Shown: piece by piece, positions 4,533-6,976 of the stretch | How positions within the stretch are numbered: the stretch's first letter is position 1 | Layout: the number at the start of each line of letters is the position of its first letter | Origin: 13-1-40CM-70-15 sp964641215 | GTDB lineage: Bacteria > Gemmatimonadota > Gemmatimonadetes > Gemmatimonadales > GWC2-71-9 | DNA length: 6,976 nucleotides | Direction of reading: 5' to 3' | Assembly (NCBI GenBank): GCA_964641215.1 | Contig: CAZXKD010000148.1 | Coordinates: 1-6,976, forward strand | Program-made: the position numbers and the translations under genes | Notes under the pieces: generated by a model | Database searches by the model: none | What the model was told of the DNA's origin: nothing | What the model saw: only the letters and a program-made list of their open reading frames with translations

Positions 4533-5999
4533 TTAGACGTCGTAGTACAGGAAGAACTCGTACGGATGCGGCCGCAGCGCCACCGGATCGATCTCCTTGC
4601 TCCGCTTGTAGGCCAGCCACGTTTCGATCACATCAGGGGTGAACACCTCTCCGCCGAGCAGAAAGGCATGGTCCGCCTCGAGCGCGGCCAGCGACTCGGC
4701 CAGGCTCCCGGGGGTGTTCTTCACGTGCTTGCGCTCCTCGGGCTCCAGGTCGTAGAGGTCCACATCCATCGGCTTGGGCGGCTCGATCTTGTTCTTGATG
4801 CCGTCGAGGCCGGCCATGAGCAGCGCCGCGAACGTCAGGTACGGGTTGGACGACGGATCCGGTGCCCGGAACTCGAGCCGCTTGGCCTTCGGCGACGTCG
4901 AGTACATCGGGATGCGGCAGATCGCCGAGCGGTTGCGCTGCGAGTAGATCAGGTTGATCGGCGCCTCGTAGCCCGGCACCAGCCGCCGGTAGCTGTTGGT
5001 CGTCGGGGCGGCGAACGCCAGCAGGGCGGCCGCGTGCTTGATCAGCCCGCCGATATACCACCGCGCCGTATCGGAGATCAGCGCGTACCCCTGCGGATCG
5101 AAGAACAGGTTCTTCTCGTCCTTCCACAGGCTCATGTGCACGTGCATCCCCGAGCCGTTGTCCCCGAACAACGGTTTGGGCATGAACGTCGCGGTATAGC
5201 CGTGCTCGTGGCAGACGTTCTTGACGACGTACTTGTACATCATCAGCTGGTCGGCCATACGGGTGAGCGTCTGGAAGCGCATGTCGATTTCGGTCTGCCC
5301 GGCCGTGCCCACCTCGTGGTGATGCACTTCGACGTCGACGCCCGCCGCGATCAGGGCCAGCACGATTTTCGACCGCAGGTCCTGGAGCCGGTCGACCGGC
5401 GGCACGGGGAAGTAGCCTTCCTTGTGTCGCGGCCGGTGCCCGAGGTTGGGCGTGCCATTCGCCCCCGAGTTCCAGATGCCTTCCTCGGAGTCGATGTAGT
5501 AGTAGCCCTCGTGCGCATTCTGGTCGAAGCGCGCCGAGTTGAAGATGTAGAACTCCGCTTCGGGCCCGTAATACGCGGTCGTCGCGATCCCGCTCTTCAC
5601 GAGGAACTGCTCCGCCTTGCGCGCGATGTAGCGTGGATCGCGGCTGTACGCCGCGCCGGTCACCGGATCGACCACGTCGCAGGTCAAGGACAGCGTCGGC
5701 ACCTGCAAGCAGGGATCGACGAACGCGCTCGCCGGATCGGGTATCAGCAGCATGTCGCTCTCGTTGATCGCCTGGAAGCCGCGGATCGAGGAGCCGTCGA
5801 ACCCGATCCCTTCGGCGAACACGCTCTCGGTGAGCTCTTTCAGCGGCATCGAGAAGTGCTGCCACGTGCCCGGCAGATCGCAGAACTTCACGTCCACGAT
5901 CTGCACGCCGGCCTCCTTGGCCCGGCGCATCACATCGGCCGGGGCTGCGGCGGCTCTCGCGCCTTTCGCCGTGGCGGCGGGCTCCAACGTCGCGGTCAT
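4533..5999 (-). CDS. glnA: Glutamine synthetase type I, adenylylation-regulated GSI-beta class
   Basis: 488 residues from ATG at 5999, slightly longer than the usual 470 or so because of an Ala-rich N-terminus (residues about 7-22). It makes glutamine from glutamate, ammonia and ATP in the cytoplasm, as a dodecamer in this family. Visible motifs: VKFCDLPGTWQHFSMP (37-52), GFDGSSIRGFQ (66-76), GPEAEFYIF (145-153, metal-binding Glu147 and Glu149), HHHEVGTAGQTEID (226-239), MPKPLFGDNGSGMHVH (273-288), RRLVPGYEAP (338-347), NRSAICRIP (356-364, Arg357), RLEFRAPDPSSNPYL (374-388). KPMDVDLYDLEPEE (409-422) matches the adenylylation loop, with Tyr416 as the predicted modified residue, so a GlnE-type adenylyltransferase and PII signalling are expected elsewhere. 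An upstream ATG at 6146 is rejected because its extension is not GSI-like and crosses the promoter region; the chosen start has AGGAGA 8 bases upstream. The second GSI gene follows after 118 bases containing a large palindrome. All expected key residues are present. Confidence 0.95.
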   Translation of the reverse strand: MTATLEPAATAKGARAAAAPADVMRRAKEAGVQIVDVKFCDLPGTWQHFSMPLKELTESVFAEGIGFDGSSIRGFQAINESDMLLIPDPASAFVDPCLQVPTLSLTCDVVDPVTGAAYSRDPRYIARKAEQFLVKSGIATTAYYGPEAEFYIFNSARFDQNAHEGYYYIDSEEGIWNSGANGTPNLGHRPRHKEGYFPVPPVDRLQDLRSKIVLALIAAGVDVEVHHHEVGTAGQTEIDMRFQTLTRMADQLMMYKYVVKNVCHEHGYTATFMPKPLFGDNGSGMHVHMSLWKDEKNLFFDPQGYALISDTARWYIGGLIKHAAALLAFAAPTTNSYRRLVPGYEAPINLIYSQRNRSAICRIPMYSTSPKAKRLEFRAPDPSSNPYLTFAALLMAGLDGIKNKIEPPKPMDVDLYDLEPEERKHVKNTPGSLAESLAALEADHAFLLGGEVFTPDVIETWLAYKRSKEIDPVALRPHPYEFFLYYDV

Positions 6000-6007
6000 A
6001 AGCGGGG

Positions 6008-6013
6008 TCTCCT
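6008..6013 (-). promoter_or_regulatory. Ribosome-binding site of the GSI-beta glnA
   Basis: AGGAGA on the minus strand, 8 bases before the ATG at 5999. It decides that start over the in-frame ATG at 6146. Confidence 0.75.
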
Positions 6014-6087
6014 CACGGTTGCGGGTCGACAACGATCGGTCGCGGCTTGGGGGAGTCGAACAGTGCAGGCGACAGCGGGCATGCGGG

Positions 6088-6116
6088 AAGGTATCCGGGT
6101 CATACACGAGTGTCAA
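6088..6116 (-). promoter_or_regulatory. Sigma-70-like promoter for glnA
   Basis: On the minus strand a consensus -35 TTGACA (6111-6116) is followed by a 17-base spacer and TACCTT (6088-6093) as a moderate -10. Transcription would begin near 6081, leaving a leader of about 80 bases before the glnA ATG. The -35 is exact; the -10 matches at T1, A2 and the last T. Confidence 0.5.
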
Positions 6117-6132
6117 GCAAATTCTGCACCAG
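6116..6132 (-). promoter_or_regulatory. Sigma-54-like promoter for glnA, overlapping the sigma-70 -35
   Basis: The minus strand reads CTGGTGCAGAATTTGCT. The GG (6129-6130) and GC (6117-6118) are separated by exactly 10 bases, as required for -24/-12 recognition, and the -12 side (TTTGCT) is good. The -24 box is CTGGTGC rather than CTGGCAC. A nitrogen-controlled sigma-54 promoter would suit glnA biologically. The site shares one base with the end of the sigma-70 -35, so the two polymerases would compete. Confidence 0.4.
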
Positions 6133-6184
6133 CTACAAAAAACCACGCCTTCCGGACGGGATCATGATCAAAAAGTGCAAAACT

Positions 6185-6206
6185 GATGTTGAGAAACTGC
6201 AACATC
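6185..6206. promoter_or_regulatory. Inverted repeat upstream of the glnA promoters, candidate regulator site
   Basis: GATGTTG and CAACATC form exact 7-bp arms separated by 8 bases, in AT-rich DNA about 70 bases upstream of the glnA promoter candidates. The distance suits an activator site for a sigma-54 promoter, but the sequence is not a recognisable NtrC box (TGCAC-type). It could equally be a weak hairpin after the gene ending at 6231. Confidence 0.3.
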
Positions 6207-6230
6207 TGCATCAAATAGGTGACAGTCGGC

Positions 6231-6500
6231 TCAGCTTTCCAGCGCCTCGAGGAAGTGCCACAGCTCGACAGCCGAAAACTCCCCGAATCGCTCCTGAATC
6301 TCGCGCTCGTGGCGCTCCAGGAATACCCAACTTGTCATGCGGTGCCGGTCGCGATCCACGAAGTGCATCCGTCCACGCACCGCGCTGAGCTCGCCGTCGG
6401 CCTGGGTCTCCAGATAAACGTCCCAATGATCGTCGCCGCGATTGAGCTGCCCCATGTGTTTTGAGCGCTCGTGGCCAGGAAACGCCAGGGTCTCCCCCAT
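6231..6500 (-). CDS. Small hypothetical protein, conserved-looking, about 89 residues
   Basis: I do not recognise a named family. From ATG at 6500 the protein begins MGETLAFPGHERSKHMGQLN, continues with DDHWDVYLETQADGELSAVR and GRMHFVDRDRHRMTSWVFLE, and ends in an acidic helical stretch (EREIQERFGEFSAVELWHFL). This suggests a small soluble alpha/beta protein with charged, aromatic-rich strands and no signal or membrane segment. A longer in-frame ATG at 6608 would overlap the divergent zinc-ribbon gene and adds a segment with no clear protein character, so 6500 is preferred; no strong ribosome-binding site decides it. The gene lies on the same strand and upstream of glnA, 231 bases away across the glnA control region, so read-through into glnA is possible but a shared function is not shown. 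Confidence 0.6.
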   Translation of the reverse strand: MGETLAFPGHERSKHMGQLNRGDDHWDVYLETQADGELSAVRGRMHFVDRDRHRMTSWVFLERHEREIQERFGEFSAVELWHFLEALES

Positions 6501-6554
6501 GCGCTCTAGCTTATGCTCCGCGCCGTAATCCTGCCAGTTAGATTCCCTCACCCC

Positions 6555-6976
6555 ATGGACTGCCCCAGCTGCGGAACGACCCTCGCCGCAACCGCCAAGT
6601 TCTGTCACAAGTGTGGCGCCCGTGCGGGCCCTCCCCCTTCGCCTTCCCAGGCCGCCAGCTGGCAGATTGGCCTGCCCTGGGGAGTGGCTGGGGCGGCGAT
6701 CGGCGCCCTGGTCACCGTGCGCGCTCTACGAGGCACTGGGGAGCGGGGAACCGGGGGCGGCCGCTGTTTGGGGTTAACACGAATGGGGACGAGGGGGACG
6801 AACGGGCAGTTCGTCATGCACTTCAACGAGGCGTTCGGCGGTAGCGCGACGCGTGCCGAGTCACCGAACTCTTCGTACGACGCGTTCTATCTCCTCGCGT
6901 ACGCATCCTATGCCGCGCAGGGCGCGCCGACGGGCACCGCGCTCTCTCGCGCATTCGGACGGCTCGTTCCGCCGGG
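6555..6976 (+). CDS. Zinc-ribbon, membrane-anchored protein with an anomalous C-terminal segment (partial)
   Basis: Open from ATG at 6555 to the window edge, 140 codons. Residues 1-24, MDCPSCGTTLAATAKFCHKC followed by GARA, form a zinc ribbon with two CxxC knuckles (C3, C6, C17, C20). A Pro/Ser-rich linker follows, then a probable transmembrane helix with IGLPWGVAGAAIGALVTV (about 38-55). Residues about 57-82 are Gly/Arg-rich low complexity encoded by G-rich repeat-like DNA. Residues about 83-140, including MHFNEAFGG and SYDAFYLLAYASYAA, look like the C-terminal lobe of a periplasmic ABC solute-binding protein. Those two halves would not normally be found together. The frame is uninterrupted, so this may be a true fusion, a deletion joining two genes, or an assembly chimera. 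The gene is divergent from the 6231-6500 gene, with 54 bases between starts. There is no evident ribosome-binding site. Confidence 0.6.
   Translation, partial: MDCPSCGTTLAATAKFCHKCGARAGPPPSPSQAASWQIGLPWGVAGAAIGALVTVRALRGTGERGTGGGRCLGLTRMGTRGTNGQFVMHFNEAFGGSATRAESPNSSYDAFYLLAYASYAAQGAPTGTALSRAFGRLVPP
6731..6805. repeat. G-rich low-complexity, repeat-like DNA
   Basis: Short imperfect units such as GGGGAGCGGGGAACCGGGGG (near 6737) and GGGGACGA repeated (near 6785-6801) fill this stretch. It resembles intergenic repeat DNA more than coding sequence, although no stop interrupts the frame. It lies exactly between the zinc-ribbon/membrane part and the solute-binding-like part of the reading frame. 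Confidence 0.35.
6801..6976 (+). other. Segment resembling the C-terminal lobe of a periplasmic solute-binding protein
   Basis: The translated segment contains QFVMHFNEAFGGSATRAESP, SYDAFYLLAYASYAA and ALSRAFGRLVPP. In type I periplasmic binding proteins for branched-chain amino acids and similar ligands, a 'S/A-Y-D-A-x-x-L-L-A-x-A' helix stands near the C-terminus and is followed by a region of this type. No signal peptide or N-terminal lobe precedes it here; upstream lie the zinc ribbon and G-rich DNA. It may be the surviving 3' part of a second gene. Family recognition is from pattern only. Confidence 0.4.

Noticed and set aside
6123..6132. NtrC binding site at TGCACCAG
   Set aside because: Only one half-site (TGCACC) is present; the paired GGTGCA at the proper spacing is missing, and these bases are better explained as the -24 side of the sigma-54-like element.
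4527..6167. 546-codon plus-strand frame opposite the GSI-beta gene
   Set aside because: It is the mirror of a well-recognised glutamine synthetase. Strong third-position GC bias removes stops from the opposite strand.
6160..6169. Perfect palindrome GATCATGATC as an operator
   Set aside because: Ten bases, simple in composition and isolated; not enough to claim a regulator site.
6605..6826. Minus-strand 73-codon frame opposite the zinc-ribbon gene
   Set aside because: Pro/Arg-rich translation from G-rich low-complexity DNA. The opposite strand carries a clear double-CxxC zinc ribbon.

Overview
The window comes from a high-GC Gram-negative bacterium. It encodes an outer-membrane beta-barrel with a POTRA-like domain, a probable lipoprotein and two type I glutamine synthetases (GSI). 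The protein styles and the GC-rich short-period intergenic repeats remind me of Gemmatimonadota or a similar soil lineage, but this is an impression only. A run of 10 Ns and poor sequence around it suggest a draft or metagenome-derived assembly.

Layout, left to right. (1) Positions 1-2394, minus strand: a compact three-gene cluster read right to left, consisting of a probable lipoprotein, an overlapping POTRA/beta-barrel outer-membrane protein (4-base GTGA overlap), and a truncated ankyrin-repeat protein whose ribosome-binding site is a run of 11 G. (2) Positions 2317-2818: an IVS-like cassette with a plus-strand gene for a four-helix-bundle protein of the 23S rRNA intervening-sequence/Avd type. 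It is bracketed by inverted arrays of a 13-bp unit. One array runs into the lipoprotein's signal-peptide codons; the other ends one base from the stop codon of the neighbouring glutamine synthetase gene. (3) Positions 2819-5999, minus strand: two tandem GSI genes. The upstream one (4533-5999) is a GSI-beta with an adenylylation tyrosine. The downstream one (2819-4414) is GSI-alpha-like, is interrupted by the assembly gap, and has a Val where a conserved active-site Arg is expected. A long imperfect palindrome built of 8-bp CTAG-containing units lies between them. (4) Positions 6000-6230: the glnA control region, with overlapping sigma-70-like and sigma-54-like promoters and an upstream inverted repeat. 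(5) Positions 6231-6976: a small conserved-looking minus-strand gene of unknown function, then a divergent plus-strand zinc-ribbon/membrane-anchor reading frame. That frame runs through G-rich low-complexity DNA into a segment resembling the C-terminal part of a periplasmic solute-binding protein, and leaves the window still open.

The glutamine synthetase pair with its nitrogen-type promoter forms a plausible ammonia-assimilation unit. The most distinctive feature is the four-helix-bundle cassette with inverted tandem repeats, together with other short-period repeat arrays that have become coding sequence or intergenic hairpins. Positions 3889-4124 must not be read literally: the two sides of the N gap are degraded copies of each other's neighbouring sequence, so the real gene is shorter than it appears.
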